Shown one piece after another: positions 32,883-41,681 of a DNA stretch of 64,000 bases (its first letter is position 1; the number at the start of each line of letters is the position of its first letter). The notes under the pieces were generated by a model that worked only from the letters and a program-made list of their open reading frames with translations, made no database searches and had not been told where the DNA came from. The stretch is from Sphingobacteriales bacterium. GTDB taxonomy: Bacteria; Bacteroidota; Bacteroidia; Chitinophagales; Chitinophagaceae. The position numbers and the translations under genes are program-made. Location: NCBI GenBank assembly GCA_004144175.1, contig SEFT01000007.1, positions 1 through 64,000 of the forward strand, in the 5' to 3' direction.

Positions 32883-34339
32883 TAGCATCAATCTTAAGCT
32901 TCAGTTTGAAGTCGATGGCCTGTTCGGCAGTGTTTGCAGGTTACTATCTACTAGTGCTCCGCAATACACAGCTGCATCGTTTTAACAGAGCGTATCTGCT
33001 ATTGACGGTATTACTTAGTGTGATTTTGCCATTCACGCATTTTGAATTGTTTAGCATAGCTCCTATAGCGGTGGCTGATTTTCCGGTGCTGGATATTAGT
33101 GGCAAGGGGGCAGATGAGGATCTCATGCAGCTGACGGCATCCCGCAGCTTTGATTGGCAGCAGTTTGCGGCAATGCTTTATTTCATCGTACCTACTATCA
33201 TAGTGGTGAAAATCATTGCTAAATCTATTTGGATACATGGATTAAAAAGGAAAGGCCAACGGAGCCAACGCGATGGTTTTGTAATGGTAAGAACCGATGA
33301 CCCGCGCGCGCCATTTTCCTTTATGAATACACTCTTCTGGCCGGTGCATATGCGCGAGGATAGCGCTGAAGGCGGCAACATCCTGATGCACGAGCTGGCG
33401 CATATAAGACAGCATCACACAATTGATAAGATATTAATGCAACTTATGCTGGCTGCGACCTGGCTCAACCCGTTCAACTGGCTGATGAAAAAAGAACTGT
33501 GGCTGCAACACGAGTTCCTGGCCGATAAGTACGCCATTAAGGATAGCGATGGCGAGACCTTTGCCAGAATGCTTTTATACAGTGTTACCAATACGCCCAA
33601 TACTTCTATCGTCAACCCGTTCTTTCAGTCGCCTGTAAAAAGAAGGTTGTTGATGCTGACGCAGGGGAAGGGTAGCTACAGTTTTATGCGCCGTTTTCTG
33701 ACAGTTCCTGTATTGGCTGCAACAGTACTGCTACTATCAGCAGATACTAAAGCACCCAATGTAGTACGTTCTCCTGAAAAGATCGTGTTGGTACTGGACG
33801 TTGGGCATGGGGGGATAGATGTCGGGGCCAAAGGTGCCCACGGGCATATCGAGAAAGACATAACACTTGCTATAAGTAAGAAGCTAGTGTCACTATCTGA
33901 TGAGTATAACATACAGGTAGTTACATCCCGCGATGCAGATGTTTACCCGACGCTGCAAGACAGGGCGCAGATAGGTAATGCCGTAGATAACGCCATTTTC
34001 ATTTCCCTTCACGTAAACGCCAGCACAGTTCCCGATAAACGAATCGACAGTTATATGCTGGGCATCAATACTAAAGGCGCCAGGTATGAGGAAAGCAAGC
34101 TACTAGCGTCAGCCTTGGCAAATAGGCTTCAGGCACAGAAGCTGGACGCCATGGTAGTAGAACGAAATAGTATATACGTAGTACGTGAAAGCAAACATCC
34201 TGCTTTGCTTATAGAATGCGGTAATATAGACGATGCCGACAACATGGCTATGTTGGACGACGAGACACGCCGCGAAACGCTTTGCCGGAATATATTAAAC
34301 GGTATTGTAGATTACAGTTTGCGTGCGCAGAAAAAATAG
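32879..34339 (+). CDS. M56 (BlaR1-type) membrane peptidase fused to an N-acetylmuramoyl-L-alanine amidase
   Basis: A 486-residue protein. Residues 1-290 form an M56 sensor: TM helices near 1-25, 37-55, 97-115 and about 272-288, zinc motif HELAH (171-175) and HEFLADKYA (211-219). Residues 301-480 are an Amidase_3 domain with zinc ligands H310 (LDVGHGG), E325 and H378 (SLHVNAS), and catalytic-type E446 (IECGN). Its amidase side should face the periplasm, where it could cut the stem-peptide-to-sugar bond. BlaR1 homologues usually carry a penicillin-binding domain here. It overlaps the repressor gene by four bases. Confidence 0.9.
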   Translation: MIASILSFSLKSMACSAVFAGYYLLVLRNTQLHRFNRAYLLLTVLLSVILPFTHFELFSIAPIAVADFPVLDISGKGADEDLMQLTASRSFDWQQFAAMLYFIVPTIIVVKIIAKSIWIHGLKRKGQRSQRDGFVMVRTDDPRAPFSFMNTLFWPVHMREDSAEGGNILMHELAHIRQHHTIDKILMQLMLAATWLNPFNWLMKKELWLQHEFLADKYAIKDSDGETFARMLLYSVTNTPNTSIVNPFFQSPVKRRLLMLTQGKGSYSFMRRFLTVPVLAATVLLLSADTKAPNVVRSPEKIVLVLDVGHGGIDVGAKGAHGHIEKDITLAISKKLVSLSDEYNIQVVTSRDADVYPTLQDRAQIGNAVDNAIFISLHVNASTVPDKRIDSYMLGINTKGARYEESKLLASALANRLQAQKLDAMVVERNSIYVVRESKHPALLIECGNIDDADNMAMLDDETRRETLCRNILNGIVDYSLRAQKK

Positions 34340-34361
34340 GTTGATGCATGCCTTTAGATAT

Positions 34362-34397
34362 AGATAGCCCACTGCTGTAGTGGGCTATCTAAGTTTA
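34362..34397. terminator. bidirectional rho-independent terminator
   Basis: A perfect 12-base stem (34362-34373, 34379-34390), 5-base loop and a T-rich tail, between the convergent M56-amidase and AraC genes. Confidence 0.82.
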
Positions 34398-34410
34398 TTT
34401 TAGTTGCGCA

Positions 34411-35307
34411 TTAATTGAATGAGTGGCGAAACTCCATTGGCGACATATCCGTCTTCCGTTTGAATAGACTGCTGAAAGATTGGGCATGCTCAAAGCCCAG
34501 CGCGTAGGCAATTTCGCTTACAGACAGGTTGGTGGTCGAGAGCTTTTCTTTCGCTTTTTCAATCAGCTTCTCATGGATGTGCTGCTGAGTGTTTTGGCCA
34601 GTGTGTACACGTAGCAGATCGCTCAGATAGTTAGGCGACAGGTTCATTTGCTGCGCTACGTACTGTACCGTGAGCAGTCCATTGTGTTCGACGCCGCCCG
34701 AATTAAAGTAGTCATCTATCAGTTGCTCGAACTTTGCCAGTACCTGGTTGTTGTTGCTCTTGCGGGTGATGAACTGCCGTTCGTAAAACCGTTTGGAGTA
34801 GTTGAGCAACAATTCAATTTGCGACAGGATGATTTCCTGTGTATGCTTATCAATACGGCTGCACTCTTCGTATATCTTGTTTAGTATCGCAATCAGGTCA
34901 TTTTCTTCCGCGGTCGAGAGATGCAAAGCCTCGTTGACTGCATAAGAGAAGAAGCCGTAACTGCCAATGCTCTGTGCCAACGGATGTCCAAGGAGAAAAT
35001 CGGGGTGGAAAATGAGGAGATAGCCTGAACCACATTCCATGGTTTTAAGGTCAAGATACTGCACCTGGTTAGGCGCGGTAAAGCTTAGTACTCCTTTGTC
35101 ATAGTCGTAATGCTGCTGCCCGTATTTTATTTTGCCTTTGGCATCTCTCTTTAGTGCAACACAATAGAACCTGTTCACAAATCCATTCCACACCTCATCT
35201 TCTAGGAAAATGCTCTCTGCAAGATTGATGACACTCACCAGCGGGTGGTGAGGCTCGGGAAGCGAAAGCAGTCGGTGGAACTGTGATAACGATTTGATGG
35301 TGTTCAT
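34411..35307 (-). CDS. AraC family transcriptional regulator
   Basis: A 298-residue protein. Residues 1-180 form the effector-binding domain; residues about 195-298 contain the two helix-turn-helix motifs (LTVQYVAQQMNLSPNYLSDLLRVHTGQ and LSVSEIAYALGFEHAQSFSSLFKRKTDMSP). It lies 46 bases downstream-to-upstream of the aldo/keto reductase, same strand order (both leftward), and probably controls it. The effector cannot be told. Confidence 0.92.
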   Translation of the reverse strand: MNTIKSLSQFHRLLSLPEPHHPLVSVINLAESIFLEDEVWNGFVNRFYCVALKRDAKGKIKYGQQHYDYDKGVLSFTAPNQVQYLDLKTMECGSGYLLIFHPDFLLGHPLAQSIGSYGFFSYAVNEALHLSTAEENDLIAILNKIYEECSRIDKHTQEIILSQIELLLNYSKRFYERQFITRKSNNNQVLAKFEQLIDDYFNSGGVEHNGLLTVQYVAQQMNLSPNYLSDLLRVHTGQNTQQHIHEKLIEKAKEKLSTTNLSVSEIAYALGFEHAQSFSSLFKRKTDMSPMEFRHSFN

Positions 35308-35353
35308 TATACTTTATTTAGGTCGATTGTGCCTGGAGTAACGTTACATGAAG

Positions 35354-36358
35354 TTAATCAATAAGTCCCATGCTGAATTCATCGTATGGGTTGCCCGTAT
35401 CGGTGCCCAGGGGTACGATGCTTTCCAGTTTTGCCAGATCTGCTTCGGCTAATAGTACCTCCGTGGCAGCTATGTTCTGCTCCATGTATTTTCTGCGTTT
35501 AGTGCCGGGTATAGGCACTATGCCCTTGCTCAATACCCAGGCAATTGCCAGCTGCGAGGAGCTGATATTCTTCTCCTGCGCCATGGCCTCAATGGCTGTA
35601 ACAAGGTCGAGGTTCTTATAAAAATGCTCAGGCTGGAAGCGAGGTATAGCCCGGCGAAAATCATTTTCCAGCAGGTCGTCTATGCTGCGTATCTGCCCAG
35701 ATAGAAAACCGCGGCCCAGTGGCGAATAGGCTACAAAACCAATTCCTAGCTCTGCCAGCGTCTTTAATACACCACGTTCTTCCACAGTACGCTCAAATAG
35801 TGAATACTCGCTCTGTACTGCGGTAATGGGATGTACTGCATGCGCCCTTCTAACTGTTTCTGATGATACCTCCGACAACCCGATGTAGCCTACCTTGCCT
35901 TCTTTAACCAGTTCACTCATAGCCTCGACTGTTTCCTCTATCGGTGTGCTCTTATCGAGGCGGTGCATGTAGTAGAGGTCTATATAGTCAGTGTTTAGGT
36001 TCTTCAGCGATCGCTCAATGGCTTTTTTCACATACTCTTTTTTACCATTGATAGCCCAGGTTACTTTGTTGTTGTCGTCTATCTCCCAGCCAAACTTTGT
36101 AGCTATAATGTACTTGTTGCGGTTCCCTTTAATGGCCTTAGCGATGAGCTGCTCATTCTTTAACGGCCCATAGAGGTCGGCAGTGTCCAGGAAGTTTCCG
36201 CCAAGCTCCAGCGACCTGTGTATCGTAGCAATGGCTTCGGTTTCATCTGCCTCACCATACATATGGGCGTCTTCAAAGCCTGTCATACCCATGCAACCCA
36301 ATCCTATTACAGGTACACTTAACCCCTGGCTTCCTAATGCTGTTCTTTTTATTTCCAT
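35354..36358 (-). CDS. aldo/keto reductase
   Basis: A 334-residue (beta/alpha)8 protein. Catalytic tetrad in [11 protein letters not shown] (D, Y), ATKFGW (K) and DLYYMHRLD (H), and a C-terminal NADPH-binding [16 protein letters not shown]. The family reduces aldehydes or ketones with NADPH in the cytoplasm. The AraC-type regulator gene follows it. Confidence 0.94.
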   Translation of the reverse strand: MEIKRTALGSQGLSVPVIGLGCMGMTGFEDAHMYGEADETEAIATIHRSLELGGNFLDTADLYGPLKNEQLIAKAIKGNRNKYIIATKFGWEIDDNNKVTWAINGKKEYVKKAIERSLKNLNTDYIDLYYMHRLDKSTPIEETVEAMSELVKEGKVGYIGLSEVSSETVRRAHAVHPITAVQSEYSLFERTVEERGVLKTLAELGIGFVAYSPLGRGFLSGQIRSIDDLLENDFRRAIPRFQPEHFYKNLDLVTAIEAMAQEKNISSSQLAIAWVLSKGIVPIPGTKRRKYMEQNIAATEVLLAEADLAKLESIVPLGTDTGNPYDEFSMGLID

Positions 36359-36471
36359 GTAGCGTATTTTATAAAGACAAATTTCGCCTTGCGTAGATAT
36401 CTTACTGTATGTATATCCCCGATTGTTGTATGCAAATCAAGGATTAGGCGCTTCGCGATCACTTTGCCTTG

Positions 36472-37488
36472 CTACATATGCTGTTCATAGTCTTTCACGC
36501 AATTCTGTAGTTTTCCGTATATCCGTCTTTTCAGTGCCTCGGGCGCTATTACCCTGATGCCGTCGCCATAACCAAGTATCTCCTTCTCCAGTTCGAAATT
36601 GAGCTGCACTTTTAGCTGTATGACTATGCCTCGGTCGACACGCTCTATCACTTCCTGCGAATGATGTATAGGCTTCGTTTCGATGTAAGGTGCGTGCATG
36701 CTAGATACGAATAGTTTGACGTTCGCTGCCCTGGCAGTGGGGTTTACCGTCACACCTACTACATCTTTATAAAAGTCTTTAATTTGGATGCCACTTGTTT
36801 GCTTTGATGTTTTTGTGGATACTGTTACCTGCATCATGCGGTCAAGCGCCAGCGTTAGCACCTGCTCATTGTCATCGCGCGTTCCTATTGCAAACCACCT
36901 GTTCTTAAACTCCTTCAGCCACCAGGGATGGAACACAAATACTGAAGCCTCGCGAGCCTTGAATGACTGGTAGTTGAGCTCTATCATTTTCTTTTGCAGT
37001 ATGGCATTGTAGATCGCGTCGAGGTGCTCTAGTCCCCTTAGCTGGTCGTTCTTCTCAAAGTCGATGACAGGTTCTATGTTATTAGTAGCTGCATACACAT
37101 GGTTATCCAGCTTGTTCACTACATCGCTTAGTATATTAAAGTGCGAGAAACCCTTGAACTGCTTCAGCATCTCTACCGCTTCCATCATGCGGCCCAGGTC
37201 TTGCTCGTTTAGCGGTATGTTGGTAATACTGTATTCGGGGTCTTCATAGCAGTAGTACTTCTTGTCCACAATTATGATCGGTGCATTGTAGCCAAGCTTG
37301 TCACTTCTCATTAGTTGAATATCAGCCTGTATTGTGCGCTTGCTGATGCCTTTGGAAATACCTTCGTATTCGTACAGCGCTTCCGATACCCGCTCTATCA
37401 GCTTCTCCAGTGTCCATTTGCGCTGGCGGTTGCGCAGACAGGCATCTATGGCTTTATATCTTATAAGGGCATTGCGGTTTACAGGCAT
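36472..37488 (-). CDS. WYL-domain transcriptional regulator
   Basis: A 338-residue protein from ATG 37488; a frame upstream to 37548 crosses the intergenic operator-like region and is rejected. N-terminal helix-turn-helix (RKWTLEKLIERVSEALYEYEGISKGISKRTIQADIQLM), then a WYL domain (IELNYQSFKAREASVFVFHPWWLKEFKNRWFAIGTRDDN) and a C-terminal WCX extension. It is divergent from rtcB (100 bases between starts), which suggests it controls rtcB in response to a ligand such as nucleic acid; inference. Confidence 0.88.
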   Translation of the reverse strand: MPVNRNALIRYKAIDACLRNRQRKWTLEKLIERVSEALYEYEGISKGISKRTIQADIQLMRSDKLGYNAPIIIVDKKYYCYEDPEYSITNIPLNEQDLGRMMEAVEMLKQFKGFSHFNILSDVVNKLDNHVYAATNNIEPVIDFEKNDQLRGLEHLDAIYNAILQKKMIELNYQSFKAREASVFVFHPWWLKEFKNRWFAIGTRDDNEQVLTLALDRMMQVTVSTKTSKQTSGIQIKDFYKDVVGVTVNPTARAANVKLFVSSMHAPYIETKPIHHSQEVIERVDRGIVIQLKVQLNFELEKEILGYGDGIRVIAPEALKRRIYGKLQNCVKDYEQHM

Positions 37489-37503
37489 CTCAAAAAATAT
37501 TTT

Positions 37504-37553
37504 CAGGAAAATTAGAAAAAATTTTTCCTGCGCAAAAAGACTGCGCACTTGCG
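37504..37553. promoter_or_regulatory. candidate operator between the WYL regulator and rtcB
   Basis: An inverted repeat CAGGAAAA ... TTTTCCTG (37504-37530) is followed by CTGCGCA twice (37528-37534 and 37541-37547) with a TTGCG behind. It lies between the divergent starts, with no coding sequence of its own. Confidence 0.4.
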
Positions 37554-37588
37554 TTTTTCCTTTGTATTGTCAATCGAAAACAACGACT

Positions 37589-39004
37589 ATGAAAAAACTA
37601 TCGCTGTCAGGTAAAGAAATAGTAGCACTCGGATACCCGGAGTCGCCAGCAATAGGGCTGCTGGTAAAGATAGCCCAGAAGCATTACCGTGCAGACCAAA
37701 AAGAAGAAGCGCTGGATATGTTTGGTAAGGTGCTTGCCAATCCTGCTACATATGCTGAAGATGAAGTATTTGCAAAGGTGGTGAAGGAATTACTTTACGA
37801 TGCCAATGGAGACATCATACCCTTGAAAGAGTCAGGAAGCTATGCCATGTACGGCGAAGGGTTTATAGAGGATGGTGCTAAAGAACAAATGAATATAGCA
37901 ATGAGCCTGCCCGTAACGGTGGCCGGCGCATTGATGCCCGATGCACACCAGGGCTATGGGCTGCCAATAGGGGGTGTGCTCGCTACAGAAAATGTAGTGA
38001 TCCCCTACGGAGTGGGTGTAGACATCGGTTGCCGTATGTGCCTGAGCATATATGATATACCGGAGTCGCACTTCGCCGCTAATGAAGCCCAGTATAAGCG
38101 CGAACTGATAGCGCATACAAAGTTCAATGCAGGTGCTGGGTTCCATGGGCAGTACAAATCAGACCACGAAGTGCTGGATAGGAAGGAATTCAACATGATA
38201 CCGTTCCTGAAGCCCTTGCAGGATAAAGCCTATTCGCAATTGGGTACATCAGGTGGTGGTAACCACTTTGTGGAATGGGGTATCATCCAGATGCTGGCTG
38301 ATGATAATGAGCTGAATATACCAAAGGGTAAGTACCTGGCTTTGCTATCGCACTCCGGTTCGCGAGGGCTGGGCGCTACAACAGCAAACCATTATACCCG
38401 CCTGGCAAAAGATATTTGCAAGCTGCCGCGGCAGGCCGCTAACCTTGCCTACCTCGACCTTAACACGCAGGAAGGGCAGGAATACTGGCTTGCTATGAAC
38501 CTTGCCGGCGATTTTGCCAGCGCCTGTCACGAGGTGATACATAATAAGCTGACCAAAGCAATAGGCGGGCAACTGCTGGCGCGTGTAGAGAACCACCACA
38601 ACTTTGCGTGGAAGGAGCAATACGAGGGGCGCGAGGTGATCGTACACCGTAAAGGCGCCACGCCTGCAGGTAAGGGTGTGCTGGGTATCATACCCGGCTC
38701 TATGACCGCACCGGGCTTCCTGGTAAGGGGTAGAGGCGAAGCAGCGGCCATTAACTCTGCATCGCATGGTGCAGGTAGGCAAATGAGCCGCACTAAGGCT
38801 AACCAGAGCTTTACACGCCAGCAGATGAAGGAAATACTAAGAGAGCACAATGTGACCTTGATAGGCGGCGGGCTTGATGAAGCGCCGGGTGCATACAAAG
38901 ACATAAACGCCGTAATGAATGCACAGAGCGAGTTGGTTGATATACTCGCAAGGTTTAGTCCGCGTATGGTACGTATGGCCGATGATGGTAGCCGAGAAGA
39001 TTAG
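37589..39004 (+). CDS. rtcB: RtcB family RNA ligase
   Basis: A 471-residue protein from ATG 37589; a frame back to 37334 crosses the WYL gene and is rejected. Metal/catalytic blocks: LMPDAHQGYGLPIGGV, VDIGCRMC, GTSGGGNHF, LLSHSGSRGLG, HRKGATPAGKG and SHGAGRQMSR (the last holds the His that takes GMP). It joins 2',3'-cyclic phosphate RNA ends to 5'-OH ends with GTP, for tRNA or ribosomal repair. It is divergent from a WYL regulator. Confidence 0.96.
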   Translation: MKKLSLSGKEIVALGYPESPAIGLLVKIAQKHYRADQKEEALDMFGKVLANPATYAEDEVFAKVVKELLYDANGDIIPLKESGSYAMYGEGFIEDGAKEQMNIAMSLPVTVAGALMPDAHQGYGLPIGGVLATENVVIPYGVGVDIGCRMCLSIYDIPESHFAANEAQYKRELIAHTKFNAGAGFHGQYKSDHEVLDRKEFNMIPFLKPLQDKAYSQLGTSGGGNHFVEWGIIQMLADDNELNIPKGKYLALLSHSGSRGLGATTANHYTRLAKDICKLPRQAANLAYLDLNTQEGQEYWLAMNLAGDFASACHEVIHNKLTKAIGGQLLARVENHHNFAWKEQYEGREVIVHRKGATPAGKGVLGIIPGSMTAPGFLVRGRGEAAAINSASHGAGRQMSRTKANQSFTRQQMKEILREHNVTLIGGGLDEAPGAYKDINAVMNAQSELVDILARFSPRMVRMADDGSRED

Positions 39005-39129
39005 GTTGAGTAAACATTCCATAGTGCTGCTGGGCCCTTCGGGTATTTATGTGGGGTAAATAATAGGTGCAAGCATGGGCTTGCATCTATTTGCGTAGTT
39101 AGAATAAATGTTATATTCGTAGTGCCCTG

Positions 39130-39798
39130 ATGTTACTAGGTGCCTCTATGCCTCCTTCTTACTACATATACCTTCTGACATTTCTAGGGTATCCCATTCT
39201 AAGCCTTGTTTTACACCACAATTTAAATTTGTGGAAATTTAGTGCGCATTGGAAATGGATATTCGGAGTTTTTGCCATTCACAATGTCTCTTATTACTAT
39301 GGTTTGTCCATTAAATGCGATTATCCGGACTATATTATTTTCTCTCTTGAGTATTTGTTCTTCTGCTTAACGATTTTTTCCCTATCCAAGTCATCGAAAA
39401 GGATCCTTAGGATATCGCGAGTTCTTGGCATTTTTTTGATTGTCGTGGGGTTTCTTCAGGGGCTTGTAGGGACGATCTTGTTTATTGTTGTTGCACAGGA
39501 TTTTGAAGCAGATAAGGTCTACTGTTTTAAATCGGGCGGAAACCACTACGTCACAAGAAGATATTCGTTCGGCTTTGCAACATTAGATGATACCAGATAC
39601 AACTTTGACACATACCGCACCTACAAGTTCTTGCCGTTCTAAAATCAAATAAATCAGACTGTTCTTTTTGAGCGAAAGTGCGAACTTGATCTTGATGACC
39701 CTGGGTTTAAAATAGCGATAGAGAAGCATAAAAGTACTAGAATACTTAAGTTTTCGTCGGCCAAGGCAAAGGTGTATACCGTGAGATTAAAACAGTAA
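39130..39798 (+). pseudogene. membrane protein gene with an internal TAA
   Basis: A frame from ATG 39130 encodes 170 residues (four or so hydrophobic helices: ILYLLTFLGYPILSLVL-type starts, FHFCLTIFSL-type segments) to TAA at 39640-39642. The same frame is then open for 51 further codons to a TAA at 39796-39798 (NQINQTVLFERKCELDLDDPGFKIAIEKHK...), with charged soluble sequence that reads as real protein. I infer a nonsense mutation near 39640. A recoded stop or chance open frame is not excluded. Confidence 0.5.
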
Positions 39799-39858
39799 CT
39801 TAGTCATAACGGCTATCATGTCTACGGCATATCATATTGTGCCCCTCTCTTCCATTTG

Positions 39859-39962
39859 TGCCTAATATAATATTCTCATAATTTAGAATTTCGTTCTAAT
39901 TTTGTGCCTTATATAATATGCATTATCGATAATATTGATTATTTTGCATATTATAATATGCA
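39859..39962 (+). promoter_or_regulatory. hipBA operator cluster
   Basis: Three similar words: TGCCTAATATAATATTCT (39859-39876), TGCCTTATATAATATGCA (39905-39922) and a perfect palindrome TGCATATTATAATATGCA (39945-39962), the last just before the hipB start. AT-rich region with no gene. Layout fits autoregulation by the antitoxin. Confidence 0.65.
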
Positions 39963-39966
39963 TTTT

Positions 39967-40230
39967 ATGTTTGAGGCTGTCGGCATTAAGTCGGTCAAAG
40001 AAAAGATAGGTGTATTGGTAAAAGCCTTGCGAAGCAGAGACGGGTTGACGCAAGAGCAGCTGGCAGAGCAGTTGAACGTATCGAGGATAACAATACAGAA
40101 CCTGGAGGCAGGAAAAAATCCTACTATCGATACTGTTTTAAAAGTATTGCAACACTTTGACCTTTTGGCTGGTTTCGATAATTACATTGGTGGGGAAATC
40201 GATAACAATAGCCACGAATCTCTCTACTAA
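39967..40230 (+). CDS. hipB: HipB-like antitoxin, XRE helix-turn-helix
   Basis: An 87-residue protein from ATG 39967; earlier in-frame ATGs (39904, 39958) fall in the operator region. GLTQEQLAEQLNVSRITIQNLEAGKNPTIDTVLKVLQHF is a clear XRE/Cro HTH. HipB binds its own operators and the HipA toxin. The next gene, hipA, starts two bases after its stop. Confidence 0.88.
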   Translation: MFEAVGIKSVKEKIGVLVKALRSRDGLTQEQLAEQLNVSRITIQNLEAGKNPTIDTVLKVLQHFDLLAGFDNYIGGEIDNNSHESLY

Positions 40231-40232
40231 TC

Positions 40233-41501
40233 ATGGCAAAGAATAAACTAATAACGCTGCATTGTTTTGATGAAGAGGTAGGGTTGCTCGGCTTCGACGA
40301 AAACCGGGGGGCATCTTCTTTTCAGTACAACGAAGCGTTTTTGTCGTCGGGCAAATACTCTCGATTATTCCCGTTCGTTTTTAAGAGAACGAAACAAACG
40401 CAGGTATTCGACAGGTATAATAATGGAACATTCCGCGGTCTGCCGCCGATGATAGCTGACTCGCTGCCCGATCTATTCGGGAACATTATTTTCAAAACAT
40501 GGATGGAAAGCAGGGGTGGGGATGTGAATGCGATATTGGTGCTGGAACAGTTGGCCTATGTAGGTACGCGTGGTATGGGCGCACTCGAGTATCAACCCAG
40601 CAAGTCTGTATCTGCTAATGATACCATCGACATAGCAGAAATAACAGAAGTTGTAAGGCGGGTGCTCAATAGCAAAGGGCAGGCAAAAGGAAAACAGCTC
40701 GACCATACATCGCTGCTTAATATATTCAAAATAGGTACTTCTGCAGGCGGTATGCGGCCTAAAATACTGGTGTCGCAGCACAAGGAAACAGGTGCGATTA
40801 TTCCCGGAGATATAATAATCGATGAAAGTTATCATCACTATTTGATAAAGCTCGGTATAGACGAGGATGTGAAGTACAGCCGCGAACTAGTGGAGTATTC
40901 TTACTACCAGGCAGCAGCCACCCATGCAGGTATCCATATGATGGGGTCGAGAATGATTGATGATAAACATTTTGCAACACTACGCTTCGACAGGCAGCAA
41001 GGGAAGAAGAAACATATACTGACCGTGACCGGTATGACTGGTCTAGATTACAAAGACCCGAAGATGTCCAGTTACGAAAATATCTTCGATCTGCTGATTC
41101 ATCTAAAGTGTCCGCATAAGGATGTAGCTCAATTGTTCCGGCGGATGGTATTCAATCTTGTGTTCTGCAACCATGACGATCACCTGAAGAACCAAAGCCT
41201 CATCTATGATGAATTAAGTGATAGCTGGAGCCTTGCGCCTGCATACGACCTTACCTACTCCCTCAATCCTGAACTCAATATGAAGACTACATCACGTGCA
41301 CTGTCCATAAATGGCAAGCGGGTGGGTATAGAGTTAAAGGATTTAAAACAGATAGCGGATAAGTACACCATAAAAAATCCCACGGGCATCATTGCAGAAA
41401 TACAGGCTGCGGTGGAATACTGGAAAGACTGTGCTGCAACACTTGGCCTATCATCTAAAGTAGTGCAGAGCATCAGTAAGAATTTTGTGTATTTCGTCTG
41501 A
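40233..41501 (+). CDS. hipA: HipA-like serine/threonine kinase toxin
   Basis: A 422-residue protein. N-terminal HipA domain (residues 1-125, GFDENRGASSFQYNEAFL; ADSLPDLFGN); then a kinase core with FKIGTSAGGMRPKILV (ATP loop), and NHDDHLKNQSLIYD holding the catalytic Asp and APAYDLTYS the metal-binding Asp. HipA toxins phosphorylate aminoacyl-tRNA synthetases and slow growth. Located next to hipB. Confidence 0.93.
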   Translation: MAKNKLITLHCFDEEVGLLGFDENRGASSFQYNEAFLSSGKYSRLFPFVFKRTKQTQVFDRYNNGTFRGLPPMIADSLPDLFGNIIFKTWMESRGGDVNAILVLEQLAYVGTRGMGALEYQPSKSVSANDTIDIAEITEVVRRVLNSKGQAKGKQLDHTSLLNIFKIGTSAGGMRPKILVSQHKETGAIIPGDIIIDESYHHYLIKLGIDEDVKYSRELVEYSYYQAAATHAGIHMMGSRMIDDKHFATLRFDRQQGKKKHILTVTGMTGLDYKDPKMSSYENIFDLLIHLKCPHKDVAQLFRRMVFNLVFCNHDDHLKNQSLIYDELSDSWSLAPAYDLTYSLNPELNMKTTSRALSINGKRVGIELKDLKQIADKYTIKNPTGIIAEIQAAVEYWKDCAATLGLSSKVVQSISKNFVYFV

Positions 41502-41681
41502 AGATTTAGCTCAGCTGATAGGTGTTGGCTTGCGCATTTGCTTCTCTTATAGTATTATCTATCAAATTAGTTTTATCTCTAAATAGATAGTCCTACATTT
41601 TCGTAAATGCTTCACCTGCCAGTACTTGCAAACCTTATAAATTCTGCTAATTTTATGCGATTGATTATTTAAACATATTGT

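Noticed and set aside
37334-37588. 85-residue N-terminal extension of rtcB
   Set aside because: It crosses the WYL regulator gene and the intergenic repeats; RtcB proteins start near the ATG at 37589.
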